This document shows, one piece after another, positions 17,214-26,861 of a stretch of DNA of 64,000 nucleotides. Numbering within the stretch: the stretch's first letter is position 1; each line of letters opens with the position of its first letter. The stretch is from an uncultured Pelagibacteraceae bacterium. GTDB taxonomy: Bacteria > Pseudomonadota > Alphaproteobacteria > Pelagibacterales > Pelagibacteraceae. A program made the translations under genes and the position numbers. Location: positions 103,697 through 167,696 of the forward strand of contig CACBYP010000002.1 in the NCBI GenBank assembly GCA_902543485.1. The letters are read 5' to 3'. The notes under the pieces were generated by a model that saw only the letters and a program-made list of their open reading frames with translations, searched no databases and was not told the origin of the DNA.

Positions 17214-17581
17214 TGCAATCTACCTTTATAAATTATTTTAAAAACTAAAAATGATATAAGTACACCTATTATATTACCAAACAAATCGCCTAATTCAAAT
17301 CCTCTTTCTGGAATAATTAAGTGCAGAATTTCTAAAACAATAGAAATACAAATAAGATAAATAAATATATTTTTTAATTTATGTTTAAAAGCAATAAATC
17401 CTAGAATTGATATAATAAAGAAAACATAAACGTGATTTGAAGATACAAAAAAATCTCTTGTTAATTGTGGTTGGATATTGGAGTTTCCATAAAAAAAAAA
17501 TCCTAAAATACTACCGGGATATAAGTAAAAAATAAATAAAACTAGGTTAGACAGATAAAAAAACTGCTTTAAGTAATTCAT
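17210..17581 (-). CDS. VanZ-like small membrane protein
   Basis: The protein has 123 residues with about four membrane helices. The VanZ-family pattern is in the last third (EILHLIIPERGFELGDLFGNIIGV). No enzymatic function is established for the family. It starts 26 bases from the divergent gpmA gene and is followed directly by the zeta-subunit gene. Assignment rests on the short motif and topology. Confidence 0.75.
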   Translation of the reverse strand: MNYLKQFFYLSNLVLFIFYLYPGSILGFFFYGNSNIQPQLTRDFFVSSNHVYVFFIISILGFIAFKHKLKNIFIYLICISIVLEILHLIIPERGFELGDLFGNIIGVLISFLVFKIIYKGRLQ

Positions 17582-17607
17582 AGTTAATCTATATTAAATT
17601 TTCATAA

Positions 17608-18318
17608 ATGAGTCACTTAATACTTGTTAGACATGGTCAAAGCGAATGGAATTTAGAAAATAAATTTACAGGATGGGTCGACGTTGAACTCGCACCACAA
17701 GGTAAATTAGAAGCTTGTAAAGCTGGCGAATTCATAAAAAAATTAAATTTAGAAATAAAACATTTTTATACATCTTATCAGCTAAGATCGATTGATACTT
17801 TAAAACTCATTTTAAATACAATTAGAGTAAAACCAAATAATATAATTAAAGCTTGGCAATTAAATGAAAGGCACTACGGATCACTTACAGGATTAAATAA
17901 AGATGAAATGAAAAAAAAGCTAGGAGAAGATGAAGTTCACAAATTCAGAAGATCTTGGGATAATCCACCAACACCTTTAAATATAAATAGTCCATATCAT
18001 CCAAAAAATATAAGTATTTACAATGATATACCTCGTAACCTAATTCCAGATACAGAGTCTCTTAAAGATACTTATGAAAGAGTTGTGCCCTATTTTGTAG
18101 AAAACATAGAGAAAAATTTGCAGGATAATATAATTATATCTGCTCATGGTAATTCTATTAGATCACTTTTAAAATATTTATTTAAAATTGATGACAATGA
18201 AATTTCTAAACTTGAAATACCAACAGGAAATCCTCTACTTTTGAAATTTGAAAAAAAGAGTATAAAAGAAGCTAAATACCTAGATCAGAGTAGATCTAGG
18301 GATTTAATTAAATTCTAA
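17608..18318 (+). CDS. gpmA: Phosphoglycerate mutase, 2,3-bisphosphoglycerate-dependent
   Basis: This enzyme interconverts 3- and 2-phosphoglycerate in glycolysis and gluconeogenesis. The phosphohistidine is His9 in LVRHGQSEWN and the second active-site histidine is His180 in ISAHGNSIRS. The family pattern NERHYGSLTGLNK and a RRSWDNPPTP segment (RRSYDxPPP in homologues) are present. At 236 residues it has the length of the dPGM group. Its end overlaps the convergent murU-like gene by four bases, and a perfect hairpin lies just before the stop. Confidence 0.94.
   Translation: MSHLILVRHGQSEWNLENKFTGWVDVELAPQGKLEACKAGEFIKKLNLEIKHFYTSYQLRSIDTLKLILNTIRVKPNNIIKAWQLNERHYGSLTGLNKDEMKKKLGEDEVHKFRRSWDNPPTPLNINSPYHPKNISIYNDIPRNLIPDTESLKDTYERVVPYFVENIEKNLQDNIIISAHGNSIRSLLKYLFKIDDNEISKLEIPTGNPLLLKFEKKSIKEAKYLDQSRSRDLIKF
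18279..18300. terminator. Perfect hairpin at the gpmA/murU convergent junction
   Basis: CCTAGATC (18279-18286) pairs exactly with GATCTAGG (18293-18300) around AGAGTA. It lies inside the last codons of gpmA and beyond the stop of the opposite-strand gene. No U-tract follows on either strand, so any terminator role is tentative. Confidence 0.4.
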
Positions 18319-19007
18319 CCTTTTTGAAGAAGTTTTTCGTAAATATCTTTATCTGTTAAATGAAGAAACTCAATACCACTCTCGAAACCATACAAATTTT
18401 CTTTTTTAATGTAATTATCCCAAATCTCATTCATTGAAAATATTTTTTTTGATAAATTTTTAAATATTTTTTTATTTATAATTTGACACCCTGTATAAAT
18501 ATAATTTTTATCATTGTTCTTTTTTAAATTATTGCCATCCATAGAAAAATCACCTTTAAATCTTTTATCAAAACTTAAATTTTTTTTTACAACCATTAAA
18601 ATATTTTCTAAGTTATTTTTAAAATATATATTTTCCATTTGCTTAATTTCATTTATATATTCAGTGTTCCAAATTGTATCAGGATTAAAAACTAAAAAAT
18701 CTGTTTCAATTGAATTATTTACTACATTTAAAAGACCGCCCCCTGTATCTAATATTTCTTTACCATCTTCTATAATTTGAATTTCTAAACCAAAATTATT
18801 TGAAAAAATGAAATCTTTTATTTTATCACTTAAATAGAAAGTATTAATTTTTAAAGATTTTATTTCTAATACTTTTATCAAGTTTATAGTATTTTCTAAT
18901 AAGCTAATCTCATTAATTTTTAAGAGTGGTTTTGGTGTTTTCTCAGTTAATGGCATTAATCTTTTTCCAAATCCTGCACATAAAATTATTGCTGTTTTAA
19001 TTTTCAT
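18315..19007 (-). CDS. murU: Nucleotidyltransferase, MurU-like (MurNAc-1-phosphate uridylyltransferase)
   Basis: This predicted cytosolic enzyme would make UDP-MurNAc from MurNAc-1-phosphate and UTP during murein recycling. The 230-residue fold starts with AIILCAGFGKRLMPLTEKTPKPLL, the sugar-phosphate nucleotidyltransferase signature, and the metal-binding aspartate lies in FNPDTIW. It overlaps the upstream AmgK-like kinase gene by four bases, and the pairing amgK-murU is the recognised recycling pair of Pseudomonas and alphaproteobacteria. Other sugar nucleotidyltransferases look similar, so the substrate depends on this context. Confidence 0.8.
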   Translation of the reverse strand: MKIKTAIILCAGFGKRLMPLTEKTPKPLLKINEISLLENTINLIKVLEIKSLKINTFYLSDKIKDFIFSNNFGLEIQIIEDGKEILDTGGGLLNVVNNSIETDFLVFNPDTIWNTEYINEIKQMENIYFKNNLENILMVVKKNLSFDKRFKGDFSMDGNNLKKNNDKNYIYTGCQIINKKIFKNLSKKIFSMNEIWDNYIKKENLYGFESGIEFLHLTDKDIYEKLLQKG

Positions 19008-19951
19008 ATTTTTTTTATTCTTGGGTTTTTTTGTAGAAAATTTTTTAAATCATGAAAATTTGGATTATTTTTAATACGATTATCGATTAATTTCCACGCA
19101 TAAGGTATTAATTTTAGATATTTTCTTTTTTTATCTCTTTTTGCAAGTCTTGTGAATATACCAATTATTTTTAGATTTCTTAAAACAGATAAAATTTCAA
19201 AATCATTAATAAATTGAGATTCATTTTTATACTTAAATTTACTAAGAAATACTTTCAAAATATTTGACTTAAAACTATTTGAAGTTTTAATTCTTACGTC
19301 ATCTATAAGTGAGGCCAAATCATATGCTGGATTACCCAAGACAGCATCTTGACTATCTATTAAAGCGATTTTATTTTTATAAAACATCATGTTTGAGACG
19401 TGAAAATCTCTATGTACAAACACTTTGTGTTTGATTTTTAAATTTAAATACAAATTATCTATTATTTTTTTGAGATTTTTTTTTAAATGTCCTTTTTGAA
19501 TAATTAATTTATTTGCTGCTAAGTACCAATCCAAAAAAAGGTATGACTCTTTAAGTATTTTAGCTTTTGAATAGTTTGATAAATTAAATTTTTTTTTAAG
19601 AAAATTTTGAGTTTTAAAATTTTTAATTTTTTGAATTTGATATAAAATTTTTAGTATTCTTTTGTATTCATTTAATTTAGTTTTCGAGGATATAATTTTA
19701 TCCAACATATTTTTATTACCGAAATCCTCAATTTCTATAAAATTTTTTTTATAATTTTGACTAATTAAACTTGGTGCTAATATTTTATTTTTAATCAATA
19801 TTTTGTTAACTGCATCATAATTTAACAGGTTTGATCGCTTTTGAATTTTGCTATAAACTAATACTGAATTATTTGTTCTATAAAATTGTCTAAAAGATGC
19901 ATCTCCTGATAGTTTTTTAAATTTTTTCAAATTCATTAAAATTAAAATCAA
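19004..19951 (-). CDS. amgK: Aminoglycoside phosphotransferase-fold sugar kinase, AmgK-like
   Basis: This predicted anomeric kinase would phosphorylate MurNAc and GlcNAc at C1. The 315-residue protein has the kinase catalytic loop VHRDFHVSNMMF and the metal-binding loop LIDSQDAVLGNPAYDLASL. The longest frame starts [10 protein letters not shown]; the internal Met6 (position 19936) is a more natural start because the family usually begins close to the LSGDASFRQFYR segment. It overlaps tsaE upstream and murU downstream. Protein sequence is very Lys/Asn/Ile-rich, as in its neighbours. Confidence 0.8.
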   Translation of the reverse strand: MILILMNLKKFKKLSGDASFRQFYRTNNSVLVYSKIQKRSNLLNYDAVNKILIKNKILAPSLISQNYKKNFIEIEDFGNKNMLDKIISSKTKLNEYKRILKILYQIQKIKNFKTQNFLKKKFNLSNYSKAKILKESYLFLDWYLAANKLIIQKGHLKKNLKKIIDNLYLNLKIKHKVFVHRDFHVSNMMFYKNKIALIDSQDAVLGNPAYDLASLIDDVRIKTSNSFKSNILKVFLSKFKYKNESQFINDFEILSVLRNLKIIGIFTRLAKRDKKRKYLKLIPYAWKLIDNRIKNNPNFHDLKNFLQKNPRIKKI

Positions 19952-20399
19952 TATTATTAGATATAATTAAGTACCTATTTTCAAGCTTTTCATCATATTC
20001 AAATTTTAATGTAAAAGTACTTTCAATATTTTGACCCAAGATTTCAGGCCATTCAATTAATCTAGCATAATCTTCTGAGTTTTCATTAATTCCTAAGTTA
20101 TTTAATTCTTTTTTATCTTTAATTCTGTAAAAATCAAAATGTCTAACAATCAAAGAATTAATCTCATATTCATTTATAATATTAAAAGTTGGGCTAGGTA
20201 TTTCTGTTTTTTCTAAACCATTTTTTGTTTGAAGATAATTAATTAGATACCTTATAAATGTAGTCTTACCAACTCCGATATTTCCATAAAAAAGCAAAGT
20301 TGTATTTTTGCTAACTTTACTTGCAATTTTTTCAGCAATTTTTTGTGTGATAATTTCTTTTGAAATATCTATTTTGCTACTTTTAGTAGCGATAGGCAT
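19917..20399 (-). CDS. tsaE: tRNA threonylcarbamoyladenosine biosynthesis ATPase TsaE
   Basis: TsaE is the ATPase that works with TsaB and TsaD to make t6A37 on ANN-decoding tRNAs. The Walker A motif is GNIGVGKTT (39-47), followed by [11 protein letters not shown] and the VRHFDFYRI segment. At 160 residues it is the normal size. It overlaps the upstream ahcY gene by 17 bases and runs into the AmgK-like gene. The order ahcY-tsaE-amgK-murU resembles that of rhizobial genomes as I remember it. Confidence 0.92.
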   Translation of the reverse strand: MPIATKSSKIDISKEIITQKIAEKIASKVSKNTTLLFYGNIGVGKTTFIRYLINYLQTKNGLEKTEIPSPTFNIINEYEINSLIVRHFDFYRIKDKKELNNLGINENSEDYARLIEWPEILGQNIESTFTLKFEYDEKLENRYLIISNNIDFNFNEFEKI

Positions 20400-21669
20400 C
20401 TGGTTTATAAGGTCCTTCTGGTGTTACACTTATATATTTTGCTTGATCATCTGATAATTTGGTTAATTTAGCTCCAACTTTTTCTAAATGAAGTCTGGCT
20501 ACTTTCTCATCTAAATGTTTAGGTAAAACATATACTTTTTTCTCATATTTATCTGAATTATTCCATAATTCTATCTGAGCTGTTACTTGATTTGTAAAAG
20601 AAGCACTCATTACAAAACTTGGGTGTCCTGTTGCACATCCAAGATTAACCAATCTACCTTCTGCTAATAAAATAATTCTTTTTCCATTCGGCAATGTAAT
20701 TTCGTGAACTTGTGGTTTTATTTCATCCCATTTATAATTTTTAAGAGCATCTACTTGGATCTCATTATCAAAGTGACCAATATTGCATAGAATTGCTCTA
20801 TCTTTCATTTCTCTCATATGGTCAGCTGTCACAATATCTTTATTTCCTGTTGCCGTAACAACAATGTCGGCTTCTTTTATCATCTCATCCATTAAAACTA
20901 CTTCATAACCTTCCATTGCAGCTTGGAGAGCACAAATTGGATCTGTTTCTGTAACCATAACTCTTGCACCGCTTTGACGAAGAGAAGCAGCGCTTCCCTT
21001 TCCAACATCTCCAAATCCAGCTACAATAGCTACCTTTCCTGACATCATCACGTCAGTAGCTCTTTTAATTCCATCAACTAAGCTTTCTCTGCAACCATAT
21101 AAATTATCAAACTTAGATTTTGTTACTGAGTCGTTAACATTTATTGCTGGGACAAGTAAATTACCTTCACTTTCCATCTTTTTTAATGCTAAAACTCCTG
21201 TAGTTGTCTCTTCCGATAAACCTTTAACATCATTTAATAATTCTTTATAATCTTTGTGCATCAATGCTGTAAGATCGCCACCATCATCAAGTATCATATT
21301 TGGTTTCCAGCCGTCTTTACCTTCAATAGTTTGCTTTACACACCACCAATATTCTTCTTCTGTTTCGCCTTTCCAAGCAAATACAGGAATGCCAGCTTTT
21401 GCAATTGCTGCTGCTGCATGGTCTTGTGTCGAAAAAATATTACATGAGGACCATCTTACTTCGGCTCCTAACTCAACTAAAGTTTCTATTAAGACAGCTG
21501 TTTGTATTGTCATGTGTAAACAACCAACAATCCGAGCTCCATTTAAAGGTTTTTTACCCTTATATTCTTCTCTAAGAGCCATCAATCCTGGCATTTCAGT
21601 TTCAGCCAGTGAAATTTCTTTTCTTCCAAATTCCGCTTGGGATATATCTTTTACTTTAAAATCTTCCAT
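20383..21669 (-). CDS. ahcY: S-adenosylhomocysteine hydrolase (adenosylhomocysteinase)
   Basis: This enzyme cleaves S-adenosylhomocysteine into adenosine and homocysteine, removing the inhibitory by-product of methylation. The NAD-binding motif is [17 protein letters not shown] and the C-terminus [10 protein letters not shown] carries the conserved Lys and Tyr. At 428 residues it is the short form, lacking the roughly 40-residue insertion of many proteobacterial enzymes. The gene starts 44 bases after the stop of the ChvG-like kinase, so no room exists for a SAH riboswitch and it may be read through from the two-component operon. Confidence 0.96.
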   Translation of the reverse strand: MEDFKVKDISQAEFGRKEISLAETEMPGLMALREEYKGKKPLNGARIVGCLHMTIQTAVLIETLVELGAEVRWSSCNIFSTQDHAAAAIAKAGIPVFAWKGETEEEYWWCVKQTIEGKDGWKPNMILDDGGDLTALMHKDYKELLNDVKGLSEETTTGVLALKKMESEGNLLVPAINVNDSVTKSKFDNLYGCRESLVDGIKRATDVMMSGKVAIVAGFGDVGKGSAASLRQSGARVMVTETDPICALQAAMEGYEVVLMDEMIKEADIVVTATGNKDIVTADHMREMKDRAILCNIGHFDNEIQVDALKNYKWDEIKPQVHEITLPNGKRIILLAEGRLVNLGCATGHPSFVMSASFTNQVTAQIELWNNSDKYEKKVYVLPKHLDEKVARLHLEKVGAKLTKLSDDQAKYISVTPEGPYKPDAYRY

Positions 21670-21713
21670 AGAAAGAGGCTTTTAACAATTTCACTTAATA
21701 TATCAACAAAGAT

Positions 21714-23246
21714 TTATGCTTCTGGGAAAATTATTTCAATTCTTGCCCCTTTATCTTTATTATTAGATGCGTTGATTTCACCACCATGAATTTCAACTAA
21801 ATTTTTGACAATATTTAATCCCAAACCCGAATGTTCTCCAAAGTTTTCAGGTCTATTACTATAAAATCTATTAAATATCTTATTTGTATCCTTTTCACTA
21901 AATCCAGATCCCTGATCAACGACAACTAATTTAATTTTGTCATTTTTATCTTTTGATATTTCAACGTTAATTTCTTGATTATTTTCACTAAAAGAAATTG
22001 AGTTTTCTAATAAGTTTGCAATAATTTGTTCAATTCTATTTTCTATCCCTAAGATACTATAATTTTTAATTCCATTAGATTTCAATTTAATTCCAATCGA
22101 TTTTTTTGTTTCATAGATACTGTTAAAATCGTCAACAACAGATTGAGCAATCTCTTTTAAATTTAATTTTTGCATTTTCTCAGAGGAAATTGCGGCCTCA
22201 TCTCTTAGCATTTGAGAGTAATCAGTTATTAATCTTTCAATTCTCTCTACATCATGTGATACAATATTAATTAATTTGTTTCTTTGAGATTTATCATTTG
22301 TTTCAGAAATTATTTCAGAGGCACTTTTTAGAGATGCTAAAGGATTTCTGATTTCATGCAAAAGATCTGTTGAATAATTTTCTGCTGTAGTAATTCTTTT
22401 GTTTAATTCATTAGTCATTTCATCAAGGGAATTTGATAATTTTCCCAATTCATCATTTCTTTTTTTTATATTTCCAATATTGGTCTTTTCCTTACTTTTG
22501 TTTTTTATAATATTTGTATATTCAACCAAATTTTTAATTGGTTTTAAGAAATATCTATTTAATACATATGAAAAAATTAAAATTACCAATGCGACAAGCA
22601 AAGCAGTTCTGATTATAAAATTTCTTCTTTCATCTATTGCAACCTTTATTTCATTGGCATTTTCAGTAATAGCTAAATATCCTATTGTTTTGTTTTCACT
22701 GACTACATTTTTAACAGTTACTAATAAAAATTGATCATAGTTTTCTTTAGAGTAAGTTAACGGTTTTCCATAATCTGATGAATATGAGTACTTTTTTAAA
22801 TCTTCAAATATTTCTTTACTTTCAAAGCTTTTATTACTCTCTTCCAAATTTTTATTTTGAATACTTTGATTATTTAAGTCACTCATTTCAATTATGTTTA
22901 GACTTCTTGAGAAAGCATTTGGATCTAAGTCTAATGTGTCGGTATCTCCTAATAGATTAAATTCACTATCAAATATCTGTACTCTATCTATACTTTGAAA
23001 TAAAAATTTAGTGGAAAACAGAAACTCTCTAATATCTTCAGATGAGAAATTTATTTTTAAACGATCAATATTTTCTGTTGTATTATCAATAATTTTTATG
23101 TGCGAGGCAGTTTTATTTTTAATGAGCGTAGGTTTTACTGTGTTTAGGTAAAATAATGTTAATACACCTATCACTAAAAAAACAATAAAGTTGATAACTA
23201 AGAATTTTTTTAAAATAGATTGATTATTAGATTTTGAAGTAGCCAT
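21714..23246 (-). CDS. chvG: ChvG-like sensor histidine kinase
   Basis: This membrane sensor of 510 residues has one helix at about 14-36, a periplasmic domain (about 37-210), a second helix at 211-231, HAMP (232-284), phosphoacceptor His297 in LLHEIRNPLASL and a HATPase_c domain with DQGSGFS and GLGLNIVK. The overall plan and the coupling to a ChvI-like regulator fit ChvG/ExoS-type kinases, which sense acid or envelope stress in other alphaproteobacteria. It shares one base with the regulator gene. ChvG orthology is inferred mainly from the regulator and from synteny with ahcY. Confidence 0.85.
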   Translation of the reverse strand: MATSKSNNQSILKKFLVINFIVFLVIGVLTLFYLNTVKPTLIKNKTASHIKIIDNTTENIDRLKINFSSEDIREFLFSTKFLFQSIDRVQIFDSEFNLLGDTDTLDLDPNAFSRSLNIIEMSDLNNQSIQNKNLEESNKSFESKEIFEDLKKYSYSSDYGKPLTYSKENYDQFLLVTVKNVVSENKTIGYLAITENANEIKVAIDERRNFIIRTALLVALVILIFSYVLNRYFLKPIKNLVEYTNIIKNKSKEKTNIGNIKKRNDELGKLSNSLDEMTNELNKRITTAENYSTDLLHEIRNPLASLKSASEIISETNDKSQRNKLINIVSHDVERIERLITDYSQMLRDEAAISSEKMQKLNLKEIAQSVVDDFNSIYETKKSIGIKLKSNGIKNYSILGIENRIEQIIANLLENSISFSENNQEINVEISKDKNDKIKLVVVDQGSGFSEKDTNKIFNRFYSNRPENFGEHSGLGLNIVKNLVEIHGGEINASNNKDKGARIEIIFPEA

Positions 23247-23944
23247 TATTTAACATTCCAACGATAACCACTACCATATCTGGTTTCTATCGCTGAAAAG
23301 TTATTATCTACTTTTTTAAACTTTTTTCTAATCCTTTTTACGTGACTATCTATTGTTCTATCTTCAATATCTGTGTCTTCTCTATAAGCAACATCCATTA
23401 ATTGAGATCTTTCTTTAATAATTCCAGGTCTTTTTGCTAACTCCATTACAATTAAGAATTCTGTTGTTGTTAATTTATCTGGTAATTGCTTGCCATCCCA
23501 TTCACACTCTAGCTGTGAAGGGTCAAGTTTTAATTTTCCATGTGAAATTATATTTCTATTATCCTCTAAATTATTATCTTTTTTTCTAAGTTGAACACGA
23601 ATTCTTTCAATAAGAACTTTAGTTGAAAAGCCACCTGATTTTTTTACAAAATCATCAGCCCCTAGTTTTAGTCCTAAGAGCTCATCCACCTCTTCATCTT
23701 TTGAAGTTAAAAAGATAACGGGCATAGACGTTTTTTTTCTCAATTTTTTTAACAATTCTTCTCCATCCATTCTTGGCATTTTAACATCTATAACTGCAAG
23801 GTCTGGGGGATTTCTTGACAAACCTATTAAGGCACTTTCTCCATCCAAATAAGTTTGAATATTAAAACCCTCTTTCTCTAGAGCAATACTTAAACTAGTT
23901 AATATATTTCTATCATCATCAACAAGGGCAATTGTTTGTTTCAT
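23246..23944 (-). CDS. chvI: ChvI-like OmpR-family response regulator
   Basis: The protein has an N-terminal receiver and a C-terminal winged-helix domain (232 residues). The receiver has acidic residues at 9-11 and phosphoacceptor Asp53; IALVDDDRNILTSLSIALE, MPRMDGEELL and VIFLTSKDEEVDELLGLKLGADDF are very close to ChvI of rhizobia. The normally invariant Lys-Pro after GADDF is replaced by VKKSGGFSTK. The DNA-binding domain ends ETRYGSGYRW, a typical OmpR-family wing. It is probably cotranscribed with the kinase and perhaps with ahcY onwards. Confidence 0.9.
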   Translation of the reverse strand: MKQTIALVDDDRNILTSLSIALEKEGFNIQTYLDGESALIGLSRNPPDLAVIDVKMPRMDGEELLKKLRKKTSMPVIFLTSKDEEVDELLGLKLGADDFVKKSGGFSTKVLIERIRVQLRKKDNNLEDNRNIISHGKLKLDPSQLECEWDGKQLPDKLTTTEFLIVMELAKRPGIIKERSQLMDVAYREDTDIEDRTIDSHVKRIRKKFKKVDNNFSAIETRYGSGYRWNVK

Positions 23945-23995
23945 GTTTAAATATAAAAATACTAAAATGTTGAAAATTGGGCAATTAAATGTTTA

Positions 23996-26761
23996 TTAAT
24001 GAAGCTCTCCCCAGTTATCACCTATGCTTACATCAACCGATAATGGTATTGAAAATGAATGCAAATCACTATCTTTCACACTTGTCATAATATCTTTAAT
24101 CTTTTTAGAAGCAGATTTAGTATCATCATTAATTACCTCAAAAATCAATTCATCGTGAATTTGAAGCAACATATTAAATTCATTTGTTTTTTTAGTATCA
24201 AGCTCATCGTTGATTCTAATCATAGCAAGTCGCATTATTTCTGATGCAGATCCTTGGATAGGTGCATTTATAGCTGCCCTTTCTTGAAAATTTCTAACAT
24301 TAAAATTTTTGTCATTGATTCCTAGAATATGAGTTTTTCGACCAAAAATATTTCTTACATATCCACTTTTTCTACAGAATTTAATTGTGTTATTCATGTA
24401 TTCTTTAATTTCTGGAAATTTAATAAAATATGAATTTAAAAATTCTTCGGCTTCATTGTTTGATACACCAATTTGTTTGGCCAAACCATATTGAGATATT
24501 CCATAAATTATTCCAAAATTAATAGCTTTCGCTTTTCTCCTCATATCAGCATCAATTTTTTTTATGTCTGCGCCAAAAACCTGGCTAGCGGTTAATGAGT
24601 GAATATCCTCATTATTTTTAAAAGCTTTTTTTAGTTCTTTTACATCAGCTAGATCAGCCAAAATTCTCATTTCGATCTGATTATAGTCTGCAGATATAAG
24701 TTTTTTATTTTTTTCTGATATGAAGGCTTTACGAATATCTTTGCCTTCCTCAGTTTTAATAGGAATATTTTGTAAATTTGGATCACTAGATGCAAGTCTG
24801 CCTGTTGTAGTTGCTGCTAACAGAAAAGATGTATGCACTCTTTTTGTATTGGGATTTAAATACTCTGGCAAAGAATCTGAATATGTATTTTTCAATTTAC
24901 TAGATTGCCTCCATTCTAAAACCAATTTAGGAAATTCATTTCCTTTGTAAGCTAGATCCTCTAGAACTGCTGCACCAGTTGCAAAACTCCCTTTTTTAGT
25001 CTTTTTTAAAGATGCAATTTTGAGGTCATTATACATTATTTCACCCAACTGTTTAGTCGATGCAATATTAAATTTTTTTTTTGAAATTTTAAAAATTTGT
25101 TTTTCTAAATCTTGAAGTTTTTTTTCAAACTTAACAGATAATTTTTTAAGAAAATTATTATCCAATTTTATGCCATTGATTTCCATTGATGCTAAAATTT
25201 TAATTAAAGGTTTTTCGAAAATTTCATAAATATTTAGTAATTTTTCTGATTTAAGCGATTTCAAAAATATTTTATATAAACGGTAAGTTATATCAGCATC
25301 TTCTGCCGCATAATCTTTTGCAATATTTAACTCTACTTGACTGAATTTAATTTCTTTTTTTCCAGATCCAACAAGATCTTTATATTTAATTGTTTTGTGA
25401 CCAAGATGAATATCTGAAAGGGTATCCATATTATGTCTATTTTTCCCAGCATCTAAAACGTATGACATCAACATTGTATCTTCCATGCTTTGAATATCTA
25501 TATCCCTTTTATGAAATATTATGTAATCGAATTTAATATTTTGCCCAATTTTTTTTAAACTTTTATCCTCTAAATATGGTTTTAAAATTCTCAAAACATC
25601 TTTTTCATTTAGATTATTTTTATCAATATGACCTGTTGGAATGTAACAAGCTTTACCTATTTTGCTAGAAATTGAGATACCAACTAAATTTGCCTGATGT
25701 GGGTCAAGAGAATCTGTTTCAGTATCAATAGAAAATTCACCAGCTTCCTCGGCTTCTTGCATCCAATCTTTTATTTCAGATAAATTTTTTATCAAAACAT
25801 ATTTATCTTTTGATATTTTTGATGTTTCTTTTTTGATTTCTATTTCATCAGTAAATTTGGATTGACCATACGTCGAAATTGCCGAACTCAATAACCTATT
25901 AAATTCCATTTCTCTCAAAAAATTGTATAACTTGTCTACGTCTACTTTTTTTAGAACAAAGTCAGTTAATTTGTCTTTCACCGGAACATCATTTTTTAAT
26001 GTGACCAGTTTTTTACTTACCAGAGCCTTATCTTTATTTTCTAAAAGTGTTTCTCTTCTTTTATTCTGTTTTATTTTATTTGCGTTTTTGAGAAGGTTTT
26101 CTAAATTTCCATATTCCTTAATTAATTCTGCTGCTGTTTTTACACCAATACCTGGAACGCCAGGTACATTGTCTGTACTATCCCCTGCTAGTGATTGAAC
26201 ATCAATTACTTTATCTGGACCAACCCCAAATTTACTGATTACATCGTCATTAGATATAAATTTATTCTTCATTGGATCGTATATACGAACCTTTTTTTTG
26301 AAAAGTTGCATTAAATCTTTGTCAGATGATACAATTGTAACCTTTGCACCTTCGTCTAATATTTGCTCTACATAGGTGGCTATCAAATCATCAGCCTCGT
26401 AATTTAACATTTCTATAGAGGGTAAATTGAATGCTAATACTGACTTTCTAATATAATCGAATTGTGGAATTAGATCATCGGGAGCATCAGACCTATTTCC
26501 TTTATAATCTGAATATATTTCGTTTCGAAAATTCTTTCTTGCAGAGTCAAAGATTACTGCAAAATGAGTTGGTTTTTCTAAATTTTCGCTTGATTTAGAG
26601 TCCTCTAATAATTTAAACAGCATGTTACAAAATCCACTTACTGCTCCTACTGGCAAACCATCACTTTTTCGTGTTAATGGTGGCAATGCATAATAGGCTC
26701 TAAATATGTATCCGGACCCATCAATAAGATAGAAATGATCTGTTTTTTTAATTTTACTCAT
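23996..26761 (-). CDS. polA: DNA polymerase I
   Basis: This repair and Okazaki-processing polymerase has 921 residues. The N-terminal 5'-nuclease domain (about 1-290) includes YIFRAYYA and VSSDKDLMQL; the 3'-5' exonuclease domain (about 330-520) retains FSIDTETDSLDP, so proofreading looks intact. The polymerase domain has DYNQIEMRILADL, RRKAKAINFGIIYGIS and QIHDELIFEV. The gene is divergent from bioY. Length and domain order match the family. Confidence 0.97.
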   Translation of the reverse strand: MSKIKKTDHFYLIDGSGYIFRAYYALPPLTRKSDGLPVGAVSGFCNMLFKLLEDSKSSENLEKPTHFAVIFDSARKNFRNEIYSDYKGNRSDAPDDLIPQFDYIRKSVLAFNLPSIEMLNYEADDLIATYVEQILDEGAKVTIVSSDKDLMQLFKKKVRIYDPMKNKFISNDDVISKFGVGPDKVIDVQSLAGDSTDNVPGVPGIGVKTAAELIKEYGNLENLLKNANKIKQNKRRETLLENKDKALVSKKLVTLKNDVPVKDKLTDFVLKKVDVDKLYNFLREMEFNRLLSSAISTYGQSKFTDEIEIKKETSKISKDKYVLIKNLSEIKDWMQEAEEAGEFSIDTETDSLDPHQANLVGISISSKIGKACYIPTGHIDKNNLNEKDVLRILKPYLEDKSLKKIGQNIKFDYIIFHKRDIDIQSMEDTMLMSYVLDAGKNRHNMDTLSDIHLGHKTIKYKDLVGSGKKEIKFSQVELNIAKDYAAEDADITYRLYKIFLKSLKSEKLLNIYEIFEKPLIKILASMEINGIKLDNNFLKKLSVKFEKKLQDLEKQIFKISKKKFNIASTKQLGEIMYNDLKIASLKKTKKGSFATGAAVLEDLAYKGNEFPKLVLEWRQSSKLKNTYSDSLPEYLNPNTKRVHTSFLLAATTTGRLASSDPNLQNIPIKTEEGKDIRKAFISEKNKKLISADYNQIEMRILADLADVKELKKAFKNNEDIHSLTASQVFGADIKKIDADMRRKAKAINFGIIYGISQYGLAKQIGVSNNEAEEFLNSYFIKFPEIKEYMNNTIKFCRKSGYVRNIFGRKTHILGINDKNFNVRNFQERAAINAPIQGSASEIMRLAMIRINDELDTKKTNEFNMLLQIHDELIFEVINDDTKSASKKIKDIMTSVKDSDLHSFSIPLSVDVSIGDNWGELH

Positions 26762-26861
26762 AATTTAATTTATAATAAATTGACGTATTATAGTAAGAAT
26801 AAAACATCCTGTTAATAAATATTAGTGGATTAAACTTTATTAAAATAGTAATTTAAAGCTA

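Noticed and set aside
21254..21685. Long open frame antisense to ahcY
   Set aside because: It lies wholly opposite a strongly conserved enzyme gene, has no ribosome binding site and its translation shows no known domain; it is a codon-composition shadow.
21670..21713. SAM- or SAH-type riboswitch before ahcY
   Set aside because: Only 44 bases lie between chvG and ahcY, with no conserved aptamer blocks.
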